A stretch of 64,000 bases of DNA from Brachybacterium sacelli (GCF_017876545.1 NZ_JAGIOD010000002.1:868001-932000); one strand, 5' to 3'. Counted from the stretch's first letter, positions 18,525 to 27,770 are shown. The notes: generated by a model from the sequence alone, not told the origin. Numbers and translations are program-made.

Positions 18525-20030
18525 ATGACTGCTGGACAAGACATCCCGAACACTGTGCAGATCGACCCTCGACGCTGGGTCATCCTCGCGGCGGTCTGCG
18601 CCGCGCTGACGGCGATCATCGTGGACAACACCATCCTCAACGTCGCGGTACCCACCATCGAGCACGCCTTGGGCGCTACCCCGGCCGAGCTGCAAGCGAT
18701 CATCAATGCCTACGTCGTTGTCTTCGCCGGCCTCCTCGTCGCAGCCGGGCTCGTCGCAGACCGATACGGACGCCGACGAGCTGTAACCATCGGTCTGACG
18801 ATCTTGACCCTGGCATCGGTGGCAGCGGCCTTCGCGCCGTCGGCCGGTTGGTTGATCACCGCCCGCACGATCATGGGCGTCGGAGCCGCGCTGGTCATGC
18901 CAGGCACGCTGGCAATCCTCATGCACACCTTCGCGCCCCATGAGCGTGTCAAGGCGTTCGCGGTCTGGTCAGCGGTCGGCTCAGCTGCCATGGCGATAGG
19001 CCCGCTTCTGGGTGGGCTCATGGTCGAGCGCTTCGGGTGGCCAGGAGTCTTCGTAATCAGCGCCGCACTCTCGGCCACAGCGATCGTTCTGATCGCTTGG
19101 CTGGTCCCCGAGTCCCGCGACCCACATCACCGCACCATCGACGTGCCTGGTTCCATCGCGATCACTGTGGCGATAGCTTCGATCGTCTCGTCCATCATCC
19201 TGGCACCCGATTACGGCATCGCCGCGCCGATCGTGATCGCGGGCTTCGTGCTTACGATTGCCGCCTCGGCGTTGTTCTGGGTCCGTCAGCGCAGAGCCAC
19301 ATCGCCGATGATCGAGATGAGCCTGTACCGGAATCGGCAGTTCGCCGGTGCCAGTCTCGCGGTCGCAGTTTTGGCCATAGGCACCGGCAGCGTGCTTTTC
19401 GTCCTGACGCAGCACCTCCAGTATGTGCTGAACTACACGCCGCTCCAGGCAGGTCTGGCGATCGCCCCGCTTGCGGTTGGCGTGGTCAGTGCCTCCTACG
19501 TCGGCGCGCGCCTGCCTGACCGGATCGGCTATCGCCGGTCCATCGTGACGGGCTTCGTCGTGACCGCTATCGGATTCCTCGTCCTCGCCACGCTCACTCC
19601 CGCCACCCCGTATGCAGTCATCGCTACCGGCCTGCTGCTTGCCGGCATCGGATCAGGGCTCGCTTCACCATCGGTCCACACCGTCGTCCTGGGAGCCGTA
19701 CCCCCGGGCCGGGCTGGCATGGGATCAGCACTCAACGACACCCATCAGCAACTGGGCATCGCTCTCGGAGTCGCAATCGTCGGCAGCGCCGTCGCCACCG
19801 GCTACCGCAATTTCGCACCTGCGAGCCTAAACGCCGAAGCCGGATCGTCCCTCGGCGGGACACTCAGCGAACTCTCCGATAACGAAGACGGACTCATCGA
19901 CGCGGCCTACCTCGCATTTACCCAAGCCCAAAGCATTGGCATGCTCATCTGCGCGGTGTTCGCCATCGCTGGTGCCGCCGTCGCTTGGCGCGCACTGGTA
20001 GCAGACCACCACCGCCGGGACCGGTCATGA
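18525..20030 (+). CDS. MFS multidrug efflux transporter, DHA2 family
   Basis: The 501-residue protein has about 14 hydrophobic helices, helix-1 motif IIVDNTILNVAVPTIE and motif A GLVADRYGRRR. Motif C-like Gly/Pro-rich segments (GAALVMPGTLAIL, AIGPLLGG) mark it as an antiporter. It likely exports an antibiotic or biocide by proton exchange. It is controlled by the divergent TetR. Its stop overlaps a short ATG frame (20027) and is 40 bp before an AraC gene, so the pump and araC are probably cotranscribed. Confidence 0.9.
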   Translation: MTAGQDIPNTVQIDPRRWVILAAVCAALTAIIVDNTILNVAVPTIEHALGATPAELQAIINAYVVVFAGLLVAAGLVADRYGRRRAVTIGLTILTLASVAAAFAPSAGWLITARTIMGVGAALVMPGTLAILMHTFAPHERVKAFAVWSAVGSAAMAIGPLLGGLMVERFGWPGVFVISAALSATAIVLIAWLVPESRDPHHRTIDVPGSIAITVAIASIVSSIILAPDYGIAAPIVIAGFVLTIAASALFWVRQRRATSPMIEMSLYRNRQFAGASLAVAVLAIGTGSVLFVLTQHLQYVLNYTPLQAGLAIAPLAVGVVSASYVGARLPDRIGYRRSIVTGFVVTAIGFLVLATLTPATPYAVIATGLLLAGIGSGLASPSVHTVVLGAVPPGRAGMGSALNDTHQQLGIALGVAIVGSAVATGYRNFAPASLNAEAGSSLGGTLSELSDNEDGLIDAAYLAFTQAQSIGMLICAVFAIAGAAVAWRALVADHHRRDRS

Positions 20031-20069
20031 GCCAACGCTGGCGCTATTTCGATTGGCGGCTTCGTCAGG

Positions 20070-21002
20070 TTGACCTTCCGCCAAAAGCATGAGGACGAAT
20101 GGGCGGAGTTTCGCCCCGTTCTTGCACAAACGCGATCGATCCGCAGCACACTCAGACCGGTTGCCTACGACTGCGTAAAGCTGATCTTCGTTCGCGCAGG
20201 GTCGGCGATCCTGCTCAGCGAGTTCGGTGAGCAGCCTGTGACCGTGGGTGACGTCGTCACGCTCGGTGCGAACACGCTGTGCGGAAGTGAACCCGACGGA
20301 TTCATCACGGCCACCACGCTTTACCTGGATCGTGGCTACGTCATCGATCAGGTGTTCTGGCAGCACGCCGCGTGGCTGGCCGATCGGCTGGATGCCCAGG
20401 GCTTCGCCGATGAGCTGTACTCCGAGCCTGCACAGATACTTCAACTGGGTGAGGACCGCGCCGGGATGCTCATGCCCTGGCTGGACGAGATGGTCGCGCT
20501 CAGCATCGATGGGCCGTCGCCCGACCGGTTCTACCGGATGCAGGCGCTGCTGTTCGCGGTGCTGGATGTGATCACGCCCTATGTCAAGACGACTCCAGTA
20601 CGACGGACACAGTCCCAGCGGATAGCGACTTGGCTCGGCTTGCCCCACCACCGCCGGTTCGCGCCCTTGCGGACCGAAGTCCGTGAGGCCGTTGAACTCC
20701 TCCGCAGCGCGCCAGCACAGCAGTGGACACTGCATGAGCTTGCAGCCGCCGTGCATCTATCGCCGTCCCAGCTCGGCCGGGTCTTCGTCGACGCCTACGG
20801 GAAAACACCGATGACATACCTGGCGACACTGCGCGCCCAAGAGTTGGCGCGTCTGCTGCGCGAGACTGATCTGCCGATCGAGGTCGCAATGCGTGAGGTC
20901 GGGTGGCAGAGCCGGGGCCACGCCGCCCGGATGTTCCGCCAGTGTGTCGGAGCGAGCCCGACGCGCTACCGCCAGCTCATCCGGCAGAAGGCCGAAAGTT
21001 GA
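20070..21002 (+). CDS. AraC-family transcriptional regulator
   Basis: The 310-residue protein has a sensor half (VAYDCVKLIFVRAGSAILL) and a C-terminal double HTH (LAAAVHLSPSQLGRVFVDAY through WQSRGHAARMFRQCVGASPTRYR). The start is a TTG at 20070. An ATG at 20027 is in another frame and stops after 21 codons. It follows the MFS gene closely and is a paralogue of the AraC at 10338, which is also paired with MFS pumps. It likely activates pump expression. It is followed at 21063 by an IS3-family element. Confidence 0.82.
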   Translation: MTFRQKHEDEWAEFRPVLAQTRSIRSTLRPVAYDCVKLIFVRAGSAILLSEFGEQPVTVGDVVTLGANTLCGSEPDGFITATTLYLDRGYVIDQVFWQHAAWLADRLDAQGFADELYSEPAQILQLGEDRAGMLMPWLDEMVALSIDGPSPDRFYRMQALLFAVLDVITPYVKTTPVRRTQSQRIATWLGLPHHRRFAPLRTEVREAVELLRSAPAQQWTLHELAAAVHLSPSQLGRVFVDAYGKTPMTYLATLRAQELARLLRETDLPIEVAMREVGWQSRGHAARMFRQCVGASPTRYRQLIRQKAES

Positions 21003-21098
21003 TGGCTCGGTTCACATTTGCGCAACTGCGATACACGTATCCGCATCATCGACCGTTGTCGCATGGGGCTGCCGCACGAACAGGTGACAGTTGTGGTG

Positions 21099-21959
21099 TC
21101 AGGCCGCGAGGCTCACGGCCGGGTTCATGATGGTCTCGTATTCGATGGGGGTCAATCGGCCCAGGCGAGCCTGTCGGCGACGGCGGTGATAGGTCCTCTC
21201 GATCCAGGTGATGATCGCGATCCGCAACTCCTCTCGAGTCCGCCAGCGCTTGCGGTCCAGGACGTTCTTCTGAAGTAGCGAGAAGAACGATTCCATCGCG
21301 GCGTTGTCGCCGGCAGCACCGACTTGGCCCATCGATCCGATGAGGTGATGACGGTTCAGGGCGTGCACGAACTTCCGGGACCTGAACTGGGATCCCCTGT
21401 CCGAATGCACGATGCAACCGGCGGTGTCACGACGCCTGGATACTGCGTTGTCCAGGGCGTTCGCCGCGAGACGGGCCTTCATCCGGTCGCTGATCGAGTA
21501 GCCCACGATCCGGCCGGAGAACACGTCCTTGATGGCGCAGAGGTAGAGCTTGCCCTCGTCGGTCCAGTGCTCGGTGATGTCGGTGAGCCACAGTTCGTTG
21601 GCGTCATCGGCGGAGAAGTCCCGCTTCACAAGGTCGTCATGGACCGGCGGACCGGGGCGCTTTCCGTTCTTGCCGCGCTTCTTCCCGAACACGGACCACC
21701 ACTGGTTGTCGCGGCAGATCTTCCACGCGGTCCGCTCACACATCACCTCTCCGGCCTCGGCGGCTTCTCCGACGAGGAACCGGTAGCCGAACTCAGGATC
21801 GTCGCGGTGGGCGTCCAACAGGGCGTTGGCTCGGTAGGCCTCGACGAGCTCGGCCCTGGTGATCTGCTGCTTCCGCCAGCGGTAGTAGGGCTGGCGGGAG
21901 AGCTTCAGGACCCGCAGGGACACCGCGACGGGGATGCCGTCAGCGGCGAGCTCGCTCAC
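21099..21959 (-). CDS. IS3-family transposase OrfB (DDE integrase core)
   Basis: The 286-residue frame has the HTH_21-like region (RAELVEAYRANALLDAH) and the rve integrase core with the DDE residues: LTDITEHW (first Asp), VHSDRGSQF (second Asp) and NAAMESFFSLLQKN (Glu). OrfB is normally made as an OrfAB fusion by a -1 frameshift. The run GGGAAAAGG just upstream, before the frame reads KRFYPLVSELA, is the likely slip site. The core looks intact. Confidence 0.9.
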   Translation of the reverse strand: MSELAADGIPVAVSLRVLKLSRQPYYRWRKQQITRAELVEAYRANALLDAHRDDPEFGYRFLVGEAAEAGEVMCERTAWKICRDNQWWSVFGKKRGKNGKRPGPPVHDDLVKRDFSADDANELWLTDITEHWTDEGKLYLCAIKDVFSGRIVGYSISDRMKARLAANALDNAVSRRRDTAGCIVHSDRGSQFRSRKFVHALNRHHLIGSMGQVGAAGDNAAMESFFSLLQKNVLDRKRWRTREELRIAIITWIERTYHRRRRQARLGRLTPIEYETIMNPAVSLAA

Positions 21960-22262
21960 GAGCGGGTAGAACCTTTTCCCGGCAGGTTCGCCTGGGACAG
22001 GTAGGCGGCTGCGCGGCGCAGGACCTCGTTCTCCTGCTCCAGCAACCGGTTCCGGCGGCGGAGCTCGCGCAGTTCCGTCGAGTCCTCACGAGTCTTGCCG
22101 GGAGTTGCCGTCGTCGATGTCGGCTTGGCGGATCCATTTGTGGAGCGTCATCTCGTGGACGCCGAAGTCCTTCGCGATCTGCGCGATCGTGATGCCGTCC
22201 TCACGGGACCGGGCCACGCGCACGACATCTTCGCGGAACTCCTGGGGGTAGGGAGCGGGCAT
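21956..22262 (-). pseudogene. IS3-family OrfA, frameshifted
   Basis: The ATG at 22262 gives the HTH part (MPAPYPQEFREDVVRVARS through FGVHEMTLHKWIRQAD). This frame stops at about 22086 after DDGNSRQDS. The leucine-zipper half (STELRELRRRNRLLEQENEV) continues in the next frame to 21956. A one-base shift near 22095 therefore splits OrfA. This is either inactivation or a sequence error, and the insertion sequence may be immobile. Confidence 0.65.
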
Positions 22263-22494
22263 GGTGCACATCCTTCCAGGCCGCCCAACGGGCAAGCCAG
22301 ATCAGATGTCACCTATCCGTGCGGCAGTCCCCATCGTGGTGGGTCGCGGGCTGGTAGTCCGGTAGGGACTCGTCGGGTTCATTGCCGCACCTGACGGTCA
22401 CATTGTCCGTCTTCGTGTTGGTGCTCCCGGCGCACCTGATGAACACCGAGCCCGATCGGCCCGGTGCTCATGGTATCGGGAGGAGACAGCGACG

Positions 22495-23622
22495 ATGACG
22501 AAGACACGGGAGCAAACTCAGGCAGCGAGAGAAGCCAAGCTCGACGAGCTGCACGAACGCCTGACCGGCGCGGTCGAAACGCTCGTCTCCGGCGACGACT
22601 GGCGGCGGGCGCTCGCGTTCGCCGCACGGTTCAGAGCGAGATCATTCTCGAACTCGATTCTGATCTGGGCGCAGCACCAGGCCGCCTACGAGGCCGGCCG
22701 GGTTCCGGAGCCGATGCCGTCGTATGTGGCGGGGTATCGGCAGTGGCAGGCGCTGGGGCGGCAGGTGCAGAAGGGTCAGCCGGGGTACATGATCGTCGCC
22801 CCGGTCACCGGCCGGTTCGCCTCATCGAACCCGGCCGATGCCGAATCCTGGCGGCGCCTCGGGAAGGGCGAGAAGCCCCTTCCCGGTGAGGTGGTGCGGT
22901 CGAAGATGATCGCGGCTCGCCCAGCCTACGTCTGGGACGCCTCCCAGACCTCTGGTGACCTTCTCCCTGAGGCGCCGGCACCGAAGCTGCTCGAAGGCGA
23001 CTCCCCGGCAGGACTCTGGGACGGCCTGGCCGAGCTGGTCGAGGAGCGCGGGTTCGAGGTGGTGCGGGTGCCGCACGAAGGGATGATCCACGGCGCCAAC
23101 GGGATGACCGACTACGCCGCGAAGACGGTGGCGGTGCGCCAGAACATGGACACCGCCGCCCAGGCGAAGACCCTTGCCCACGAACTCGGTCACGTCCTCA
23201 TGCACGGCCCCGACCAGGAGGACGCGCGCCTGCATCGCGGGATCGGGGAGGTCGAGGCCGAGTCGGTCGCGTTGATGATCGGCGCCGCCCACCGCATGGA
23301 CACGAGCGGCTACACGATCCCCTACGTCTCGACGTGGGCGGCCAGGGTGGATGGCAAGGAGCCGGTCGAGATCGTCAAGGCCACCGGTGAGCGGGTCCGT
23401 AAGACCGCTCTGGCGGTCCTCGATCAGCTCGACACCGACCAGGTCGCCGATGGCACCCCGCCGGGCCTCGACCGAGAGACCTTGCAGCGCGACCGGCCAG
23501 CACGCGAGAGGTCGGCGTCGGAGCGGTCGACGCCGGGGCAGCGGGTGGAGCCGTTGCCTGAGCCGAGTGCGCGGCCCGCCGGCGCGTCGGCAGCGGCGGC
23601 GGTGCAGGGACGGCGGCTGTGA
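22495..23622 (+). CDS. ArdC-like antirestriction / ssDNA-binding metallopeptidase
   Basis: The 375-residue protein has an ArdC N-terminal ssDNA-binding domain (residues ~15-125: FSNSILIWAQ, PMPSYVAGYRQWQALGRQV) and a zinc-peptidase-like domain with HELGH near residue 225 and the third ligand in EVEAESVA. The last 70 residues are low-complexity. ArdC proteins enter the recipient or act at once after transfer to protect the incoming strand from restriction. It is the first gene of the transfer operon. The strong GGGAGGAG before ATG 22495 supports the start. Its stop overlaps the next start (TGATG). Confidence 0.88.
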   Translation: MTKTREQTQAAREAKLDELHERLTGAVETLVSGDDWRRALAFAARFRARSFSNSILIWAQHQAAYEAGRVPEPMPSYVAGYRQWQALGRQVQKGQPGYMIVAPVTGRFASSNPADAESWRRLGKGEKPLPGEVVRSKMIAARPAYVWDASQTSGDLLPEAPAPKLLEGDSPAGLWDGLAELVEERGFEVVRVPHEGMIHGANGMTDYAAKTVAVRQNMDTAAQAKTLAHELGHVLMHGPDQEDARLHRGIGEVEAESVALMIGAAHRMDTSGYTIPYVSTWAARVDGKEPVEIVKATGERVRKTALAVLDQLDTDQVADGTPPGLDRETLQRDRPARERSASERSTPGQRVEPLPEPSARPAGASAAAAVQGRRL

Positions 23623-24566
23623 TGGCCACCGTCGGTGCCGTCGCGAGTGTGCTGACACGAATGGACGGCGGGTCGCCGTTGTCTGCTGCTGCTCGTGAGC
23701 TGGCTAGTGCGGGGGTGCCGGTGTTCCCGTGCTTTCCGGGCGGGAAGCGCCCGCTCACCGAGCACGGCTTCCACCACAACACCACCGACCCCGGCCAGGT
23801 GGAGGCGTGGTGGCGGCAGCATCCGGACGCGAACATCGGCGTCCCTACCGGCGCCGCCTCGGGAGTCGTGGTGATCGATGTCGATGTCCACGGCCCCGTG
23901 GACGGGTTCGGCGCCTTCGAGCACGCGCATCGTGCGGGGCTCGTGTCGGGGTGGCAGTTCGTCGTGAGCACGCCGTCGGGTGGAATGCACGCCTACTACC
24001 CGGCAACACTGGGCGAGGCTCAGCGGTCGTGGCAGGCGGCCAGTGCCGGGATCGACTTCCGCGGCGACGGCGGTTACATCCTCGTCCCAACCTCGGTGGT
24101 GGTCAGCAACGGTGCGGCTGCTGGCTACCGGGTGCGGCGGATCAACACCGGGCCTTCCTCGATGTTGGATTCGGACCGGTTGCGGGACTTCCTCGACCCC
24201 CGCCCCACACCTCGCGGGCCGGCGAGTCCCGATGTGGCCCGGGAGCAGGATGTGTCGCGGTTGGCGGTGTGGGTCGCTTCCCGAGGCGAAGGGGAACGCA
24301 ACCGGGGCCTGTTCTGGGCGGCGTGCCGCCTCGCTGAGAACGACGTCCCGGCCTCCGATGCCCTGGATGTGCTGTCGGCGGCTGCTTCCGATGCGGGATT
24401 GGTTGAGCGCGAGATCACCGCAACCATCCGCTCCGCGTACCGCACCGCCCACCCCCGCACGCGGGACTCATCGTCACCGGTGCAGGGCTCATCGCCGCCG
24501 GCAGTTGACGGGTGGTTCGCCAGAGACACCACACGCCGGTCGCCGTCGAGGGTGCGGGAGCTGTGA
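23622..24566 (+). CDS. Bifunctional primase-polymerase (prim-pol, N-terminal type)
   Basis: The 314-residue protein contains the prim-pol domain (residues ~20-190): GVPVFPCFPGGKRPL, then NIGVPTGAASGVVVIDVDVHG with the metal-binding Asp-x-Asp, STPSGGMHAYY, and GIDFRGDGGYILVPTS. Such enzymes prime and copy single-stranded DNA, here probably second-strand synthesis after conjugation or element replication. No helicase domain is fused. The C-terminal ~120 residues hold a small helical domain of the primase C-terminal type (ERNRGLFWAACRLAE). ATG 23622 overlaps the ardC stop by one base. Confidence 0.85.
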   Translation: MATVGAVASVLTRMDGGSPLSAAARELASAGVPVFPCFPGGKRPLTEHGFHHNTTDPGQVEAWWRQHPDANIGVPTGAASGVVVIDVDVHGPVDGFGAFEHAHRAGLVSGWQFVVSTPSGGMHAYYPATLGEAQRSWQAASAGIDFRGDGGYILVPTSVVVSNGAAAGYRVRRINTGPSSMLDSDRLRDFLDPRPTPRGPASPDVAREQDVSRLAVWVASRGEGERNRGLFWAACRLAENDVPASDALDVLSAAASDAGLVEREITATIRSAYRTAHPRTRDSSSPVQGSSPPAVDGWFARDTTRRSPSRVREL

Positions 24567-25330
24567 TGACCACGCGCGTTCTCGACAGGCAGACGGGCAG
24601 GCGCTGGGCTGTGGTCACGGCCGTGGCGGGGACGGTCTTCATCGCCGCCGGCGCCTTCTGGCTCAGTTTCACGGCGCTGGCCGATCTGGCCGCCCGGTCC
24701 GGGGTCGGTGCGGGGCAGGCGTGGGCGTGGCCCCTGATTGTCGACGGGATCATCGTGGTCGCCACCGTTGCCGTCGTGGCGCTGGCCGGGCAGCGGTCGG
24801 CGTGGTATCCGTGGGCCCTTTTGATCGGCGGCGCCACGGTCTCGGTGACCGCGAACGCCCTGCACGCCGTGGTCGCCGCCGATGCCAATGTCCCTGGTGT
24901 GCTGGCCGCTGCGGTGGCTGCGGTGCCTCCGGTGGTGCTGTTGGCGATCACGCACCTGACCGTCATCCTCACTCGACCCATTGCCGAGGAGCACATGCCC
25001 CGCGAACAGGCGCCTGGCGTGCAGGCACCAGGGCACCTGGCCGCCGTTGCTGAGGAGCCAGGGCGCGTCGAAATCACGGCACCAAGGCCGGCGGACGGCA
25101 ACGCACCACGACCAGCGTCCTCGTTGGGGAGCGGTCGTCGCCCGCATCAGGTCACCGCTGGGCCGGGCCGGCGCGAGCGCGCGGAGAAGCTGCGTCAGCG
25201 GGGCTGGTCGAACAACAGGATCGCCCGCGAATTGGGCGTTCATCCCTCCACAGTGGGCAGATGGTTCGCCGCCGCGCACCTTCTCAATGACCCCGGAGAC
25301 ACGGATGCCGAGGAGGCGACGAACCCATGA
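24566..25330 (+). CDS. DUF2637 membrane protein with C-terminal HTH (SpdB-like)
   Basis: The 254-residue protein begins with four hydrophobic helices (residues ~12-135) including WAWPLIVDGIIVVATVAVVA, the DUF2637 signature found in actinobacterial plasmid spread proteins. The C-terminal 60 residues contain an HTH (LRQRGWSNNRIARELGVHPSTVGRWF). A membrane-plus-HTH layout suggests tethering element DNA at the membrane during transfer. The ATG at 24566 overlaps the upstream stop. Upstream in-frame ATG 24512 lies inside the primase gene and is not used. Confidence 0.8.
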   Translation: MTTRVLDRQTGRRWAVVTAVAGTVFIAAGAFWLSFTALADLAARSGVGAGQAWAWPLIVDGIIVVATVAVVALAGQRSAWYPWALLIGGATVSVTANALHAVVAADANVPGVLAAAVAAVPPVVLLAITHLTVILTRPIAEEHMPREQAPGVQAPGHLAAVAEEPGRVEITAPRPADGNAPRPASSLGSGRRPHQVTAGPGRRERAEKLRQRGWSNNRIARELGVHPSTVGRWFAAAHLLNDPGDTDAEEATNP

Positions 25331-25734
25331 ACCTCGACCACGACGAGCAGCAGCACGAACCCCGCGAGCGGCAGCCGGAGCCCGACCGCACGGCCGCGGA
25401 GCCTGTCGAGAAGACCGAGACACCCGAGGCGGTGCAGGCCGCGAGGGTCGCCCGCCACGGCGACGACACTGTGAACGCGCGTCAGCGCGTGGGTCGGCGG
25501 GCGCGGGGTGTGGAGTGGGTGCGGCCCACGGACCTGCTCGCCCGCCACGGCGCCGCGCTGGCGGGTCGCGGTGTCGACTTCGAGGTCGAGCTGGCCCGCC
25601 GCACGCGCACCGGGATGACCTCGCGTCTGCGGGGGCTCGGGGATCGGACGCGCCGGTTGCCGCCGCTGTCGGCCTTCGGACGCAGCCAGACGGCTCCGGC
25701 CGGTCCGTCGCGGCCTGGGGTCGGGATGAGCTGA
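25327..25734 (+). CDS. Conserved hypothetical transfer-region protein (135 aa)
   Basis: The start overlaps the DUF2637 stop (ATGA). The N-terminal 40 residues are a charged, disordered Glu/Pro/Arg tract. A compact segment, GVEWVRPTDLLARHGAALAGRGVDF (about residues 61-85, overlapping longer text not quoted in full), looks conserved in similar actinobacterial elements. The basic C-terminus suggests nucleic-acid contact. No family name or function can be given. Confidence 0.6.
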   Translation: MNLDHDEQQHEPRERQPEPDRTAAEPVEKTETPEAVQAARVARHGDDTVNARQRVGRRARGVEWVRPTDLLARHGAALAGRGVDFEVELARRTRTGMTSRLRGLGDRTRRLPPLSAFGRSQTAPAGPSRPGVGMS

Positions 25735-25749
25735 GCAGGTGAGCCGGTC

Positions 25750-25833
25750 ATGAGCACCACCGAGGCACGCAGCGCGAACGTCGCTTGTGGGGACGGCGTG
25801 CGCACCTGCCTGTCAGGAGGTGCCCAACCATGA
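25750..25833 (+). CDS. 27-codon leader ORF overlapping the next gene
   Basis: An ATG at 25750 opens a 27-codon frame whose TGA (25831-25833) overlaps the ATG of the following gene (25830) as ATGA. It reads through the GTGCGCACCT motif and the hairpin that hides the next ribosome site. A ribosome finishing it would open that hairpin, so it is a plausible regulatory leader peptide. No start signal other than the ATG stands out. Confidence 0.35.
   Translation: MSTTEARSANVACGDGVRTCLSGGAQP
25802..25823 (+). promoter_or_regulatory. Shine-Dalgarno-sequestering hairpin with GTGCGCACCT motif
   Basis: GCACCT (25802-25807) can pair with AGGTGC (25818-25823) across a 10-base loop. The right arm includes the Shine-Dalgarno AGGAGG (25815-25820) of the gene at 25830. 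The left arm is the repeated GTGCGCACCT motif (25798-25807). This predicts low initiation unless the hairpin is opened. Confidence 0.5.
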
Positions 25834-26726
25834 CCGAGAACACGCACACCACCACCGACAATACGACCGAGAGCGGCGAGAACTTCATAACCAGCGAGGG
25901 CCTACGCGCACTGCTGCACCGGCTCCACGCCGCCGGGCCGGGTGCATGGGAGCACGACCCCACCGCCGCGGAACTGATGGCCTTCACCGCGGAGAAGTAC
26001 GCGCCCCTGGCGCGAAAACACGGGTTGGACCCGTGGGAGGCCGCCAGCGCGGCGTTCGACGTGATGCGCACCACAGCGGCCCGCACCGCGGTCGATCCGT
26101 GGGCAGTGGTCACGCACGCGGTGCGGATCACCTGCGTGTTCGAAGAACGCGCCCAAGGCCTGTTGTGCTCGGTCCACCAAGCACGGCGTCCGCATGTCTC
26201 GGCGTTCCACGACCCTGAACGCTTCTCGGATCGGGACAACCCATTGACGGACTACCATCCGGCGTTCCAGGTCACCGGCGACGCCCCGACCACGCACGAC
26301 GAGGGCGAAGGTTCGTCGTTGTCGGCGCATGCCTGCACCTTGGCCGGTTCGGCGGTCGAGGACGCCATCGCGCTGTTCGCCCTGCTGGGCTGGCCGCCAG
26401 TCACGGCGCGGGCGGGGGTCGAGCATGTATGCGGTGCGCTGACCAAGACCGGGACTCGCCAGGCGACCTATGAGGCGCTGCGGCGCGACAAGCACGCCCG
26501 CGCGCTGCTCGACATCCCGCGCGCCTCGTGGACGGTCCTATTGAAGGCGCTGCTGGGCAACCCCCATCCCGCCTACGCCGCCACTACGGCCGGGCGGGGT
26601 GTGCTGCTGCGGCTGCTGATCGGCGAGTCCCTGTCGGTGCTGCTGCGCGACGACGACCTCATCCTCGCCATCTCCCTCGCAGCACCCCGCGCCAGCAGTG
26701 GACACCGCGGAGGTGATGAGCCGTGA
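25830..26726 (+). CDS. Conserved hypothetical transfer-region protein (298 aa)
   Basis: The 298-residue soluble protein is Ala-rich and mostly helical by composition, with no membrane helix or catalytic motif that I recognise. Two apparent domains are separated by an acidic linker around residue 165. The first contains EHDPTAAELMAFTAEKYAPL, and the second contains LAGSAVEDAIALFALLGWPP. It sits between the DUF2637/leader block and the parB-like gene, whose GTG start overlaps its stop. Context suggests a role in partition, replication or regulation, but this is inference. Confidence 0.6.
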   Translation: MTENTHTTTDNTTESGENFITSEGLRALLHRLHAAGPGAWEHDPTAAELMAFTAEKYAPLARKHGLDPWEAASAAFDVMRTTAARTAVDPWAVVTHAVRITCVFEERAQGLLCSVHQARRPHVSAFHDPERFSDRDNPLTDYHPAFQVTGDAPTTHDEGEGSSLSAHACTLAGSAVEDAIALFALLGWPPVTARAGVEHVCGALTKTGTRQATYEALRRDKHARALLDIPRASWTVLLKALLGNPHPAYAATTAGRGVLLRLLIGESLSVLLRDDDLILAISLAAPRASSGHRGGDEP

Positions 26727-27742
26727 GCACACCAGCGGGTTACATCGAACTGGAACGCAACATCGCCTCAATCCAGGTTGGGCGCCGGCACCGCACCGAG
26801 CTGGGCGACATCGACGAACTCGCCGCCTCCATAGACCGCGACGGCCTCCTCCAACCCATCACCACCACCCCAGACGGCGTGCTCGTCTGTGGTGCGCGCC
26901 GGTTGGCAGCGATCAAGGCGCTCGGCTGGAAGACAGTCAACGTGTGGGTCCGCTCGGGCATCTCCGATCGGCTCGGGTACCTCCTCGCCGAGCAGGACGA
27001 CAACGTCCTGCACAAGCCACTGACCCAGACCGAGGGGGCTGCTCTGTATCGGGAATTGAAAGCGCTCATGGCCGAGGACGCCGCCGGTCGGCAGGCTTCG
27101 GCCCGGTTCAGCGCGGAGAATCAGCCGGGAAGTGACGATGGTGCAAATTTTGCACCACCGTCAAACGGAGCACCCGGGAAGAGCCGTGAGCAGGCGGCGG
27201 CCATGATCCCCGGCGGTGCGTCCCACACCACCCTGGACAAGATCGGCTACCTCCAGAAGATCGCCGACGACCCCACACAGCCCGCCGACCTGCGCGAACA
27301 AGTGACCGCTGAGCTGGAGCGCATCGACGGCGGCGCCCCGGTGCATCCGATCTATGAAACGGTGCACGCCGCGGTCACCGCGGCCCAGCAGCAGGAGCGC
27401 GAGGCCGACCTCCATCAGCTCGCCGCCGAGGCCCTCGCGCGCGCCAAGAACGCGAAAGCGAAGAAGCACACACCCCGACCCAAACCAGTAACCGACGACG
27501 GCGGTGAGCCGGTGCGGTATCCAATTCGGGCGTTCGTGCTGACCTGGACCGAACTGACCGAATGGTGGACTCACTACGACATCAACCAGCTCGCCGCCGA
27601 ACTCACCGACGAGCAAATCGAATCCTTCCTGGCGGCCGCTGAGGGTACGACCCGGTTCGCTGAAGAGCTGCGCGCCGCCCGCTCCCGGCAAGCCAACGGC
27701 GATGAGCACGTACCTGCGCGAGGACACCTGCGCGCCCTCTGA
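26723..27742 (+). CDS. ParB/Srx-domain protein (plasmid partition or transfer regulator)
   Basis: The 339-residue protein carries a ParB N-terminal domain (residues ~5-100) with LAASIDRDGLLQPI and the CTPase-type motif GARRLAAIKALGW (GxRR box). The following part contains a helical region with SHTTLDKIGYLQKIAD that could be the HTH. The C-terminal 100 residues hold a Trp-rich segment (LTWTELTEWWTHYD). ParB-like proteins bind centromere-like repeats and load partition complexes. No parA is seen nearby, so it could instead be a regulator. It is a candidate reader of the repeated GTGCACCT motif (inference). Confidence 0.75.
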   Translation: MSTPAGYIELERNIASIQVGRRHRTELGDIDELAASIDRDGLLQPITTTPDGVLVCGARRLAAIKALGWKTVNVWVRSGISDRLGYLLAEQDDNVLHKPLTQTEGAALYRELKALMAEDAAGRQASARFSAENQPGSDDGANFAPPSNGAPGKSREQAAAMIPGGASHTTLDKIGYLQKIADDPTQPADLREQVTAELERIDGGAPVHPIYETVHAAVTAAQQQEREADLHQLAAEALARAKNAKAKKHTPRPKPVTDDGGEPVRYPIRAFVLTWTELTEWWTHYDINQLAAELTDEQIESFLAAAEGTTRFAEELRAARSRQANGDEHVPARGHLRAL

Positions 27743-27770
27743 ACCCCGACCCGGGGCTCGGGTGTCGGCG

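Larger units (their letters stand above)
21063..22334 (-). mobile_element. IS3-family insertion sequence
   Basis: The ~1.27 kb element has imperfect inverted ends: ATGGGGCTGCCGCACG then AGGTGACA on the left (21063-21089), mirrored by TGTCACCT and CGTGCGGCAGTCCCCAT on the right (22307-22334). It encodes the usual overlapping orfA and orfB on the minus strand. I see no clear target duplication, so the exact ends may lie a few bases inside or outside. Confidence 0.75.

Noticed and set aside
24125..25423. 432-codon minus-strand ORF
   Set aside because: It is antisense to the primase and DUF2637 genes. Its Arg-rich translation shows no domain.
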